From contig CAYTZH010000057.1 in NCBI GenBank assembly GCA_964442285.1, positions 1 through 24,120 of the forward strand: 24,120 nt of DNA, written 5' to 3'. Position numbers and translations under genes: made by a program. This document shows, in pieces, positions 7,806-14,687 of the stretch; positions within the stretch are counted from its first letter, which is position 1, and each line of letters begins with the position of its first letter. The stretch is from CAYTZH01 sp964442285. Lineage in GTDB: Bacteria > Myxococcota_A > UBA9160 > JAFDET01. Under the pieces are notes generated by a model, which worked only from the letters and a program-made list of their open reading frames with translations, searched no databases and was not told the DNA's origin.

Positions 7806-8477
7806 TCACAGCAGCCCCTCCTCGCGGAGGCTCGCGAAGCCCCGCTCGGCGACCACCACGTGGTCCAGCACCCGGATCCCCAGGATCTCGCCGGCTCTGC
7901 CCAGGCGCTCGGTGATCTCCCGGTCCTCGGCGCTCGGCGTCGGATCGCCGCTCGGGTGGTTGTGGACCAGCACCACGGCCGCAGCGGCCTCCCGCAGGGC
8001 GGGTCGGAAGACCTCTCGGGGGTGCACCAGGCTGGCCGTCAGGGTGCCCTCGGAGATGGTCGCCGCTCGCAGCACCCGGTGGCGGCCGTCCAGCAGCACC
8101 ACCAGGAACCGCTCGGTGCGGGCGTCCCGCAGCAGCGGGTGGAAGTGACGGTGTACGTCGGCCGGACTTCGCAGCGGGCTGCCGGGCTCCAGGGTCCGGC
8201 CCACCAGCCGGCGGCCGAGCTCCAGGGCGCCCACCACGCTGGCCGCCTTGGCGCGTCCCATGCCCCGGGTGGCGACCAGCTCGGGGGAGGTGACGGTGGC
8301 GAGCCCCCGCGGGTCGCCGTGGGCCTCCAGCAGGCGACGCGCCAAGTCGAGCGCGTCGCCCCCGGGCCCTCCGGTGCGGAGCACCAACGCCAGGAGCTCC
8401 GCATCGGACAGGGCCTCGGGGCCGAGCTCCCAGAGGCGCTCGCGCGGTCGATCGGATCGGGATCGGAGCTGGGCCAA
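7806..8477 (-). CDS. radC: RadC family protein (JAB/MPN metalloprotease-like domain)
   Basis: The 223-residue protein has the usual RadC length and opening (DRPRERLWELGPEALSDAELLALVLRTG). A helix-hairpin-helix-like segment follows (TRGMGRAKAASVVGALELGRR). The JAB domain carries the metal-binding signature HNHPSGD (172-178), with the matching upstream ERFLVVLLDGRHRV strand. Cellular function is unsettled: the name comes from an old DNA-repair allele in E. coli that was later attributed to another gene. The start is TTG 8477, with GGGGAG 8 bases before it. It is 37 bases downstream of the secreted-protein gene and probably cotranscribed. Confidence 0.93.
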   Translation of the reverse strand: MAQLRSRSDRPRERLWELGPEALSDAELLALVLRTGGPGGDALDLARRLLEAHGDPRGLATVTSPELVATRGMGRAKAASVVGALELGRRLVGRTLEPGSPLRSPADVHRHFHPLLRDARTERFLVVLLDGRHRVLRAATISEGTLTASLVHPREVFRPALREAAAAVVLVHNHPSGDPTPSAEDREITERLGRAGEILGIRVLDHVVVAERGFASLREEGLL

Positions 8478-8514
8478 GGAGCCGCTCCCCGGGACCGGGG
8501 AAGAGATTGTCAGC

Positions 8515-9723
8515 CTAGCGCGCGCGACACTCCGCCTCGGCGCGCTCGGCCGCCGCCAGGTGCTCGGCGAAGCGTCCGGGATCTGCCTCGGGCGCGATCA
8601 GGCTGCGGAGGACCGCCGCCCGATCGGGCTCGGCCTGCATGTGCGCGACCAGCCGCCGCAGCAGCGCCAGGAAGCCCCGCGCCTGGGCCCCCTCGTTCGA
8701 CGCGGCCGAGAGCTGCATGGCGGAACGGACGTCGAGCTGGGTGCCGTCGCGCAAGGTCACGAGGCCCCCGGGCGAGATCTCCCCGAGGCGGCGCATGGCG
8801 GCCCGCAGGTAGGGATCGGTGAACTCGCCCCGCGGCGCCAGCGCGCGGCTCAGCCGCTCGGGATCGAGCGCCTCGCGCAGGGTCTCGTCGAAGACGGCCG
8901 CGCAGCCCGTGACGTCCGCCGGGGTGATGGCGGCCAGGGCCGCGCGGGTGCGGGCCACCGCCTCGGCGCCCGCATCGGGGGTCACCAGGTCGAGCATGGT
9001 GATGTGGAGCTCGCGGATCGGATCGTGTCTCGCCCGCGAGCGGACCTCGGGAGCCGCCGCCTCCCCCCCGGCGAAGCGCACCTGCACCAGCAGATCGTCG
9101 CCGAGCTGGTGCGCTTCCAGGCCCGCGATCAGGGGACTGCGCAGCTGCGCCAGGGTCTCGGCCACCCCCTCGCCCTGCGCGGTCTCGTTGAGGGCCACCT
9201 GGAAGCCGCGCTTCCGCTCGGTCAGCCGCAGGGTGAGCGGCTCCTGGGTCAGAAACGCCAGGGTCTCGCGCCCCCCGAACGCCTTGTGGGACACGGCCCG
9301 GAGAACGTTGGGCAGCGGCTCGAGCTCGATCAGCACCGACCTGGTTCGAGAGGTCACCTTGACCGTCTGCTCGCGGTAGCGGAAGCCGTCCAGGAAGGCG
9401 CGCACGATCACCACGTCCTTGGGATTGGCGTCGATGCGCTTCGGCAGCAGGACCGTCACCGGCGCCTCGGCCTGCTCGTAGCGCTTCTGGAACCCGGCTC
9501 GCACGTAGAACAGGTCGACCGACGCATTCGGCGGTGTCGTCTCCACCTGGAGCTTGCGCTCCCCGTAGTAGAAGCCGGGACCCAGGAACAGCGAGCTGAC
9601 GGGGGCCGCGAGGTTGCGCAGGCTCCAGCTCGCCGAGCTGTCCGGCGTGAGGTGGACGGTCTCGGCTCCCGCCGCCGGCCTCGCGATCAGGAGCAGACCG
9701 CAGACGGCCACGAGCTTGGCCAC
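8515..9723 (-). CDS. Secreted protein of unknown function with PEGA-like N-terminal segment
   Basis: I do not recognise this 402-residue protein. It begins with a signal peptide (VAKLVAVCGLLLIARPAAGAE, probable cleavage after AAGA). The segment LQVETTPPNASVDLFYVRAGFQKRY...APVTVLLPKRI...VIVRAFLDGFRYREQTVKV has the pattern of a PEGA-type surface domain: beta strand, P-x-x-A-x-V, later Gly-Phe/Tyr. A central beta-rich part (about 115-215) and an all-helical C-terminal half (about 220-402) follow. No catalytic motif is evident. GTG 9723 is chosen because GGAGGAA stands directly upstream; a GTG eight codons earlier lacks such a site. It lies between the anti-sigma gene (283 bases, including the N gap) and radC. 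Being exported and next to an anti-sigma factor, it could belong to that stress response, but this is inference from position. Confidence 0.8.
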   Translation of the reverse strand: MAKLVAVCGLLLIARPAAGAETVHLTPDSSASWSLRNLAAPVSSLFLGPGFYYGERKLQVETTPPNASVDLFYVRAGFQKRYEQAEAPVTVLLPKRIDANPKDVVIVRAFLDGFRYREQTVKVTSRTRSVLIELEPLPNVLRAVSHKAFGGRETLAFLTQEPLTLRLTERKRGFQVALNETAQGEGVAETLAQLRSPLIAGLEAHQLGDDLLVQVRFAGGEAAAPEVRSRARHDPIRELHITMLDLVTPDAGAEAVARTRAALAAITPADVTGCAAVFDETLREALDPERLSRALAPRGEFTDPYLRAAMRRLGEISPGGLVTLRDGTQLDVRSAMQLSAASNEGAQARGFLALLRRLVAHMQAEPDRAAVLRSLIAPEADPGRFAEHLAAAERAEAECRAR

Positions 9724-9753
9724 GCTTCCTCCGGTCCCGCCCCGCACCGGACG

Positions 9754-9963
9754 TACGCTACCACGCCGACGTCGTCGGGACTCGGCGGGTCGCCCCCCAG
9801 CAGCGGCTNNNNNNNNNNNNNNNNNNNNNNNNNNNNNNNNNNNNNNNNNNNNNNNNNNNNNNNNNNNNNNNNNNNNNNNNNNNNNNNNNNNNNNNNNNNN
9901 NNNNNNNNTACGCTACCACGCCGACGTCGTCGGGACTCGGCGGGTCGCCCCCCAGCAGCGGCT
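9754..9963. repeat. Identical 55-base sequence on both sides of the N gap
   Basis: Bases 9754-9808 and 9909-9963 are identical over 55 bases and end exactly at the gap on the left and begin exactly after it on the right. This is what two overlapping contig ends look like when a scaffolder joins them without merging. Confidence 0.9.
9809..9908. other. Assembly gap (100 N)
   Basis: Exactly 100 unknown bases, the conventional scaffold spacer. The sequences on its two sides are the same 55 bases, so the true gap may be absent. Confidence 0.98.
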
Positions 9964-10007
9964 CGCCCCCCAGCAGCGGCTCGCCCCCCAGCAGCGGCTT
10001 GCCCCCC
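9946..10007 (-). repeat. 18-base tandem repeat with four evenly spaced G6 tracts
   Basis: Three perfect 18-base units (9946-9963, 9964-9981, 9982-9999) and a decayed fourth. Each carries C6 on the plus strand (9948-9953, 9966-9971, 9984-9989, 10002-10007), hence GGGGGG on the transcribed-sense minus strand with 12 bases between tracts. The first G tract overlaps the last base of the anti-sigma stop codon. Four G tracts could form a long-loop G-quadruplex, which could also explain why assembly broke here. Confidence 0.85.
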
Positions 10008-10630
10008 TAGCGGCGGGACGGCCCCACCGCGTTGGCGGGCACCGCCTGGAGGGCCGGTCCCACCGGAGCGGCCAGGCCCGGGCCGCGGTTCACGCCGGGG
10101 CTGAGGGCGATCCCCGAGCGCGGCAGCACGGGGGCGGGCACCTGCTGCATGCTGCGGAGCAGGGAAAGCAGCTCCACGGTCTCCGTCGGGCTCGCCGGCC
10201 ACGCGTCCGCGGGCGCGCCGAAAGGACCGCGCAGCACCACCGTCGGCACCGCGGCGACGGGACCGCCGCCCGGCTCGGCGACGCGCTCCGGCGGCGCGAG
10301 ATCCCGGGAGATGAGCAGCGAGACCGCGACGATCCCGATCGTGACGAACCCCCGGCGCAGGGCGCGGGGGGATAAGCGGAAGGGCATCCCGTCCTGCCAG
10401 CGCGTGCGGCCTTCGCCGTCGCGGATCCGGGCCACCACCCGGGTGGTCAGCCAGGGCGACGGGGTGGGATCCGGCAGGTTGCGCAGCTGGTCCACGACCC
10501 TTCTCAGGGCCACGGACTCCCGGCGGCAATCGGCGCATGCCTCCAGGTGGGCCTCTACCCGGGCGCGCTGTCGCCGGGGGAGCTCTCCTTCGAGGTAGCG
10601 GCCGAGCCGCGCCTGGACGCGACGGTGCAT
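10007..10630 (-). CDS. Anti-sigma factor with N-terminal zinc-finger domain and one membrane helix
   Basis: Likely holds the adjacent ECF sigma factor inactive at the inner membrane. The 207-residue protein opens with the anti-sigma zinc-finger pattern RLGRYLEGELPRRQRARVEAHLEACADC, with candidate zinc ligands His28, Cys32 and Cys35 (HxxxCxxC). A linker follows, then one hydrophobic segment (about 94-108, GFVTIGIVAVSLLIS), and a Pro/Ala/Gly-rich extracytoplasmic tail with no recognised domain. Its ATG shares one base with the sigma stop codon (TGATG), so translation is probably coupled and the two proteins made in balance. After the TAG stop the same frame stays open through the 18-base repeat as PLLGGE units. 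No site-1 or site-2 protease gene is adjacent. The sensed signal is unknown. Confidence 0.88.
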   Translation of the reverse strand: MHRRVQARLGRYLEGELPRRQRARVEAHLEACADCRRESVALRRVVDQLRNLPDPTPSPWLTTRVVARIRDGEGRTRWQDGMPFRLSPRALRRGFVTIGIVAVSLLISRDLAPPERVAEPGGGPVAAVPTVVLRGPFGAPADAWPASPTETVELLSLLRSMQQVPAPVLPRSGIALSPGVNRGPGLAAPVGPALQAVPANAVGPSRR

Positions 10631-11286
10631 CACGGGGGGGTCTCCTTCTCGTCGAGTCGAAGCAGGGGCTCGAGCCGTTGGCGCAGGGCGCGCCGGGCCC
10701 GGTGGATCCGGGACTTCACCGTGCCCTCGGCGAGGCCGAGCACCTCGGCGATCTCCGCATACGGAATGCCTTCGATGTCGTAGAGGACCACCGGCATGCG
10801 CAGGGCCTCGGGCAGCTCCAGCAGCGCCTGCTGCACCAGACGCTCGGACTCGGCGCCGCTGGCCGCCGACTCCGGATCCCGCGGCGAGCTCGGCAGGTCG
10901 TCCCCCGCGGCGTGGCGCTCGGCCAGCCGGCGCACCCGGGCGCCGTGGCGACCCTGGCTGCGCCGGGAGTTCAGCGCGGCGTTGGCCGCCACCCGGTACA
11001 CGAAGGTCGAGAAGAGGGACTCGCCGCGGAAGCGCCGACCGCGCCGATGCAGATTCAGGAAGGTCTCCTGGGTCACGTCCTCGGCCTCGGCCGGACTCCC
11101 CAGCATGCGCAGCAGGAAGCGGTAGATGCGGGTCTCGTGGCGCCGGATCAGCGTCTCGAAGGCCCGGTCGTCCCCGTCGCGCCAGCGGGCGACCAGCTCC
11201 GCATCGGGATCCACGTGCAGCGACCGCGCCAGGGCGCGCGCCGACGCACCGCTCTTCGCAAGCTCCATCGAGAGACTCTCTGTCAC
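10630..11286 (-). CDS. ECF-type RNA polymerase sigma factor (RpoE-like)
   Basis: Directs RNA polymerase to a stress regulon when released from its anti-sigma factor. The 218-residue product has sigma region 2 (AFETLIRRHETRIYRFLLRMLGSPAEAEDVTQETFLNLHR, then STFVYRVAANAALNSRR), a variable linker, and region 4 with the helix-turn-helix LPEALRMPVVLYDIEGIPYAEIAEVLGLAEGTVKSRIHRARRAL. The longest form starts at GTG 11286. ATG 11268 is an alternative, preceded by GAGAG 7 bases upstream; neither has a strong ribosome-binding site. It lies 48 bases after the hydrolase gene and overlaps the anti-sigma gene by one base. A loose ECF-like promoter (GAACC at 11319-11315, GTCC at 11297-11294) lies upstream and would fit autoregulation, but this match is weak. 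Confidence 0.93.
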   Translation of the reverse strand: MTESLSMELAKSGASARALARSLHVDPDAELVARWRDGDDRAFETLIRRHETRIYRFLLRMLGSPAEAEDVTQETFLNLHRRGRRFRGESLFSTFVYRVAANAALNSRRSQGRHGARVRRLAERHAAGDDLPSSPRDPESAASGAESERLVQQALLELPEALRMPVVLYDIEGIPYAEIAEVLGLAEGTVKSRIHRARRALRQRLEPLLRLDEKETPP

Positions 11287-11322
11287 GTCCGAGGGACACC
11301 ATCCATCGGTACGCGGTTCGCG

Positions 11323-11336
11323 GAGGACCGGTCCTC
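11323..11336. promoter_or_regulatory. Perfect 14-base palindrome between hydrolase and sigma genes
   Basis: GAGGACCGGTCCTC is fully self-complementary with no spacer. It overlaps the last bases of the hydrolase stop codon and sits just upstream of the possible sigma promoter. It could be an operator for a dimeric regulator; chance occurrence in GC-rich DNA is possible. Confidence 0.3.
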
Positions 11337-12210
11337 AGTCGTCCCGCTCGCGGGCCCGCAGCCAGTCCAGCAGCTCCTCGAACACCTGCTCGGACTCCGG
11401 CTCGTTGAAGATCTCGTGCCGGAGCCCCGGATAGATTCGCAGCCCGTGCTCCCCGGGAGGCAGGGTCGCGTGGAAGTCCCGGCTGCCCTCCGGGGGGCAG
11501 ATGGGATCCGCCTCGCCGTGGAGGACGAGCAGCGGAACCGAGACGCCGCCGCCCTGCCCCGCGGTGCGCCGCGCCGCCTCGAACAGGGCTCCCGCAAGAC
11601 CGGCCGTGATCCGCCGGAACACCAGGGGATCGTCGACGTAGCGCTGCACGACCGCCGGGTCGCGGGAGAGCCCGTCGAGCGGCAGCCCGGCGGGAAGGCT
11701 CAGTCGCGGCGCGACGCGGCGCAGCATCTGCGTCGCCGTGCGCTTGGCCCTCGGGACGGCGTCCGCCGCCGCGAGGGCCGCCCCCGAGAGGGCCGCCGAG
11801 GTCAGGGTCGGATTCCGCTGGCACAGGAGCGCGGCGACCACGAGGCCGCCCATGCTGTGCCCGACCAGATGGATCGGCCGGCCTCCCGACTCCGCGCGGA
11901 CGGCCTCGAGGAAGCTCTCCAGGTCGTCGAGGAGCTCTTCGAAGCCGCGCACGTAGCCGCGGGGGCCCCCGGAGCGGCCGTGGCCGCGCTGGTCGTAGGC
12001 GTGCACCGCGGCGCCGCGCTCGGCCAGCCAGGCGCCCATGGCGTCGTAGCGCCCGCTGTGCTCCGCGAAGCCATGAACGAGGATGACGGTCCGCTCGCCG
12101 GGGCCGTCGGTGGGCAGCCAGGAGCGGCGGAAGAGCGACTTCCCGGCCGCGTCGAAGCGTGACTCGGCGCGTCGCACCGAGGGGGACTCGAGGGTTCGCG
12201 CCGTTTCCAC
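11335..12210 (-). CDS. Alpha/beta hydrolase, monoacylglycerol lipase/lysophospholipase family
   Basis: Probable serine ester hydrolase acting on lysophospholipids or monoacylglycerols. The 291-residue protein has the family opening VILVHGFAEHSGRYDAMGAWLAERG, the strand-turn YDQRGHGRSGGPRGYV, the nucleophile elbow GHSMGG (Ser119), the acid in LLVLHGEADPICPP and the catalytic His in RHEIFNEPE. There is no signal peptide, so it is cytoplasmic or membrane-associated. The start is uncertain: GTG 12210 gives a 32-base gap to the transglycosylase stop, GTG 12177 is also possible, and neither has a clear Shine-Dalgarno site. It is in line with the transglycosylase upstream and the sigma gene downstream. 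Substrate cannot be read from sequence. Confidence 0.9.
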   Translation of the reverse strand: METARTLESPSVRRAESRFDAAGKSLFRRSWLPTDGPGERTVILVHGFAEHSGRYDAMGAWLAERGAAVHAYDQRGHGRSGGPRGYVRGFEELLDDLESFLEAVRAESGGRPIHLVGHSMGGLVVAALLCQRNPTLTSAALSGAALAAADAVPRAKRTATQMLRRVAPRLSLPAGLPLDGLSRDPAVVQRYVDDPLVFRRITAGLAGALFEAARRTAGQGGGVSVPLLVLHGEADPICPPEGSRDFHATLPPGEHGLRIYPGLRHEIFNEPESEQVFEELLDWLRARERDD

Positions 12211-12242
12211 CTGGGGAGCGTAACGAGCCGCCGCGGCGGCCG

Positions 12243-12854
12243 TCAACGCGTGCGCTGGCACGCCTCCAGCAGTGCCCGCAGGCGCGTGCGCGCCGCGGCG
12301 ACGCGGTTGCGGTAGGCGACCCCGCGAATGTCCGACCCCCAGAAGTAGGCCGAGATGCCGTCGTCCTCGCCGAGGCGCCGGATGTTGTCGGAGAGGATCA
12401 GGGCGCCGGCCTCGACGTTCGTCTCGAGGGTGGTGGGATTGCCGGCGAGACCGAGCTGCGCGGCCATGTGCGGCATGATCTGCATCAGCCCCAGGGCCCC
12501 CTTCGGGCTCCGGACCCAGGGTCGCCAGGAGCTCTCGACGTCCAGGAGCGCCAACAGCAGATCCGGGGCCACGTCGTACTTCTCGCCATAGCGGATGACG
12601 GCGGCCACCAGACGCGCCTGCTCGGCCGGGGAGAGCGACGCGCTCCGCTTCGAAACCGCGCACGCCACCTGCGCGGCGCGGCCTTCCGTCCCCGGCGGGG
12701 GCGCGCTCGTGCCGCGCCGCGTCGGTCCGTCCAGGACGAGCAGCGAGGCGCAGCCGAGCAGCAGGAGCATGCGCAGGCGCGGAAGGCTCTTCGTCGGCGC
12801 GGCTTCCGGCGGCGTGGCCTCTTTCGAATCCGGTACTTGCGAGGGGAGTTGCAC
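12243..12854 (-). CDS. Lytic transglycosylase (SLT domain), exported or membrane-anchored
   Basis: Cleaves the MurNAc-GlcNAc bond of peptidoglycan non-hydrolytically. The C-terminal domain shows the SLT family order: IRYGEKYDVAPDLLLALLDVESSW with the catalytic Glu in VESS, then SPKGALGLMQIMP, then N-x-E-AG and ISAYFWGSDIRG...YRNRV. A hydrophobic segment MLLLLGCASLLVL near the N-terminus is a signal anchor or, with LLGC, a possible lipoprotein signal. GTG 12854 (203 residues) is chosen because AGGGAG lies 9 bases upstream. An ATG at 12974 would add 40 low-complexity Arg/Gly-rich residues and lacks a ribosome-binding site. It is first in the minus-strand block that leads into the hydrolase and sigma genes. 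Confidence 0.88.
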   Translation of the reverse strand: MQLPSQVPDSKEATPPEAAPTKSLPRLRMLLLLGCASLLVLDGPTRRGTSAPPPGTEGRAAQVACAVSKRSASLSPAEQARLVAAVIRYGEKYDVAPDLLLALLDVESSWRPWVRSPKGALGLMQIMPHMAAQLGLAGNPTTLETNVEAGALILSDNIRRLGEDDGISAYFWGSDIRGVAYRNRVAAARTRLRALLEACQRTR

Positions 12855-12883
12855 TGTGGACCGCTCCCTGGTGACGGTTCCCG

Positions 12884-12900
12884 GAGGCGGCTGCCGCCTC
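12884..12900. promoter_or_regulatory. Short inverted repeat in the transglycosylase leader
   Basis: GAGGCGG, 3-base loop, CCGCCTC: a perfect 7-bp hairpin 30 bases upstream of the preferred GTG start. There is no U tract, so it is not a clear terminator. It could be a leader hairpin or an operator. Confidence 0.3.
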
Positions 12901-13057
12901 GTTCCGTCTCCGTTCCTTTGCGAATCCGTCACAGCATCCGATCCGACCCGCGTCCCCCGGCGTCGGACCTCCATCGGATGGACGCCGCATGTTCACGAGC
13001 GGAGACGGGCGGCCCGCAGACCGATGCAGGCTATCGGACGGGTTGTCGGGGTGCTAT

Positions 13058-13082
13058 GCGCGCGCGCTGCGGGCGCGCGCGC
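13058..13082. repeat. Alternating GC palindrome, two 10-base arms
   Basis: Five GC dinucleotides, a 5-base spacer TGCGG, then five more GC dinucleotides. The arms pair perfectly, and alternating GC favours Z-DNA. It lies between the divergent transglycosylase and kinase genes, 33 bases upstream of the kinase -35 box. Confidence 0.7.
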
Positions 13083-13114
13083 CTGTCGTCGCGCGTCCGC
13101 AACCGGAGTTTCGT

Positions 13115-13144
13115 TTGACCGTCACTTCGGCGCTCTGGTAGATT
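13115..13144 (+). promoter_or_regulatory. Probable sigma70-type promoter of the histidine kinase gene
   Basis: TTGACC (13115-13120), an 18-base spacer and TAGATT (13139-13144). Transcription from about 13151 would give a leader near 90 bases before ATG 13243. Confidence 0.5.
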
Positions 13145-13242
13145 GCACTTCGCCTCGCCGAACCGTGCGAACCGACTTCCGCCCGCTGTGCCTTGCGCTC
13201 CCGCTGATCCCCGAGGCACGCCGTCGGTTCCCAACGCGAGCC

Positions 13243-14634
13243 ATGGAGTCCGCGAACCGCATGCAAGACCAACTTCCCCGGCCGCCGGATCCGCCGCTTT
13301 CCGGTGTCGGTGTCTTGCTCGAGCTGGCCAAGCTCCACCCGCTGCTCCTGGCCTGCGACGCCGCGGAGCGTGTGGTCTGGGCCAGCGACGCCCTCGGAGA
13401 CCTGCTCGGCTCGTCCCCGGTCGGCTCCAGCCTGCGGGAGCTGCTCCGGGGCGACTGCCTGGTGCGCGCCGACGGCGGCGAGGTCCCGGTGCACGCCTCG
13501 GTGATCGCGCTGCAGAGCGAGCGCTGTGCGGCCTCGCTGGTAGTCGTCTGTCCCGAGCAGGAGCGACTGCGCCGCGATCGCGGGCTCGCCCCCCACGAGG
13601 CCCCGTTCCGGGCGATCCTCGACAGCTCGCCCGAGCCCGTCCTGGCCGTCGACCGTCAGGGCTTCGTCACCTACGCCAATCCCGCGCTCGCCGACGTGCT
13701 GGGCTGCCCGCTCGAGAGCCTGGGCGGCCAGCCGTTGGCCGCGCTCTTCGCGGAGCCGGAGGCCCTGTGCGAGATCGCCGCGGTCCTCGATCCCGGGAGC
13801 GGAGGCGGCACGCGGGAGATCGGGCTCGCCTCCGGCGGGCGGCGCCTGTCCGTTTCGACCAGCCCGCTGCGCCTCGCCGACGGGACGCGCGCCGGCACCG
13901 TCGCGTTCCTGCGCGACGTCACCGAGGCGCGTCGGTTCGAGCAGAAGCTCGCGCGCAAGAACGCGGAGCTCGAGCACTACGTCCACACGGTGTCCCACGA
14001 CCTGCGGACGCCGCTCGTGTCGCTGCTCGGTTTCTCGCGCCTCCTGGCCCAGGACTACGGCGACGTCCTGAGCGACACGGGTCGCCACTTCCTGGAGCGG
14101 ATCGAGCAGGCCAGCCGCAACATGGAGGACCTGATCAACGATCTGCTCGAGCTCTCCCGGATCGGCGAGCCCAACGGCCAGCGGGGCTGGGTCGACCCCC
14201 TGGCGGTCCTCAAGCAGATCACCGCCGATCTCAAGCCTCGGCTCGAGGAGCGCGGCGTGTCGCTCGAGCTTCCGGAGTCGCCGCCCGCGATCTTCTGCGT
14301 CCGGACCCAGCTCTACCAGGTGGCGGCGAACCTGATCGGCAACGCCCTCGAGCACATGGGGGAGCCCCGCTCGCCCAGCGTCCGGATCTTCGTGCGCGAG
14401 GAGCTCGACGCCCTCGTCCTGGGCGTCGAGGACAACGGGACCGGGATCGCCCCCGAGCACCACGACCGCATCTTCGAGATCTTTCAGACCGCCGGGCGTC
14501 GTGCGGGCCGCAAGGGCACCGGGATCGGCCTCGCGATCGTGAAGAAGATCGCCGAGAGCCACGGGGGCCGGGTCTGGGTGGAGAGCCGCCCCGGCGAGGG
14601 CGCGCGCTTCCAGGTGGCCTTCCCCCGCGACTGA
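13243..14634 (+). CDS. Soluble PAS-domain sensor histidine kinase, orphan
   Basis: Autophosphorylating sensor of a two-component system. The 463-residue protein has no membrane helix. An N-terminal PAS-like region (about 15-110, HPLLLACDAAERVVWASDALGDLLG) is followed by a clear PAS domain (about 120-235, FRAILDSSPEPVLAVDRQGFVTYANPALADVLG). Next come a short coiled coil and the HisKA box TVSHDLRTPL, with the phosphoacceptor at His252. The ATPase domain has N-box NLIGNALEHM, G1 DNGTGIAP and G2 KGTGIGLAIVKKIAESHGG. ATG 13243 is chosen; ATG 13261 is an alternative, and neither has a strong ribosome-binding site. No response regulator is adjacent, so its partner is elsewhere. The ligand of the PAS domains is unknown; no haem- or flavin-binding signature is visible. 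Confidence 0.93.
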   Translation: MESANRMQDQLPRPPDPPLSGVGVLLELAKLHPLLLACDAAERVVWASDALGDLLGSSPVGSSLRELLRGDCLVRADGGEVPVHASVIALQSERCAASLVVVCPEQERLRRDRGLAPHEAPFRAILDSSPEPVLAVDRQGFVTYANPALADVLGCPLESLGGQPLAALFAEPEALCEIAAVLDPGSGGGTREIGLASGGRRLSVSTSPLRLADGTRAGTVAFLRDVTEARRFEQKLARKNAELEHYVHTVSHDLRTPLVSLLGFSRLLAQDYGDVLSDTGRHFLERIEQASRNMEDLINDLLELSRIGEPNGQRGWVDPLAVLKQITADLKPRLEERGVSLELPESPPAIFCVRTQLYQVAANLIGNALEHMGEPRSPSVRIFVREELDALVLGVEDNGTGIAPEHHDRIFEIFQTAGRRAGRKGTGIGLAIVKKIAESHGGRVWVESRPGEGARFQVAFPRD

Positions 14635-14642
14635 GCCCGTTT

Positions 14643-14679
14643 GCCCGGCTGCGGCCCATCGCGTAGCCTGCCGCCGGGC
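14643..14679 (+). terminator. Weak hairpin between kinase and lgt
   Basis: GCCCGGC (14643-14649) pairs with GCCGGGC (14673-14679) with partial pairing inside. It ends 8 bases before the lgt ATG and has no T run, so it may attenuate read-through or reduce lgt translation rather than terminate. Low certainty. Confidence 0.25.
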
Positions 14680-14687
14680 ACACCCGC

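Noticed and set aside
9946..9999. 18-base repeats as a CRISPR array
   Set aside because: The units are directly adjacent with no unique spacers, and no cas genes are present.
9909..10006. Coding continuation of the anti-sigma gene past its stop (PLLGGE repeats)
   Set aside because: An ordinary TAG ends the gene and the following frame is just the tandem repeat; kept only as a possibility in the repeat finding.
12855..12974. Longer transglycosylase starting at ATG 12974
   Set aside because: No ribosome-binding site and an Arg/Gly-rich low-complexity extension before the signal anchor; GTG 12854 has AGGGAG upstream.
13058..13082. GC palindrome as a rho-independent terminator
   Set aside because: No T tract on either side, and both flanking genes point away from it.
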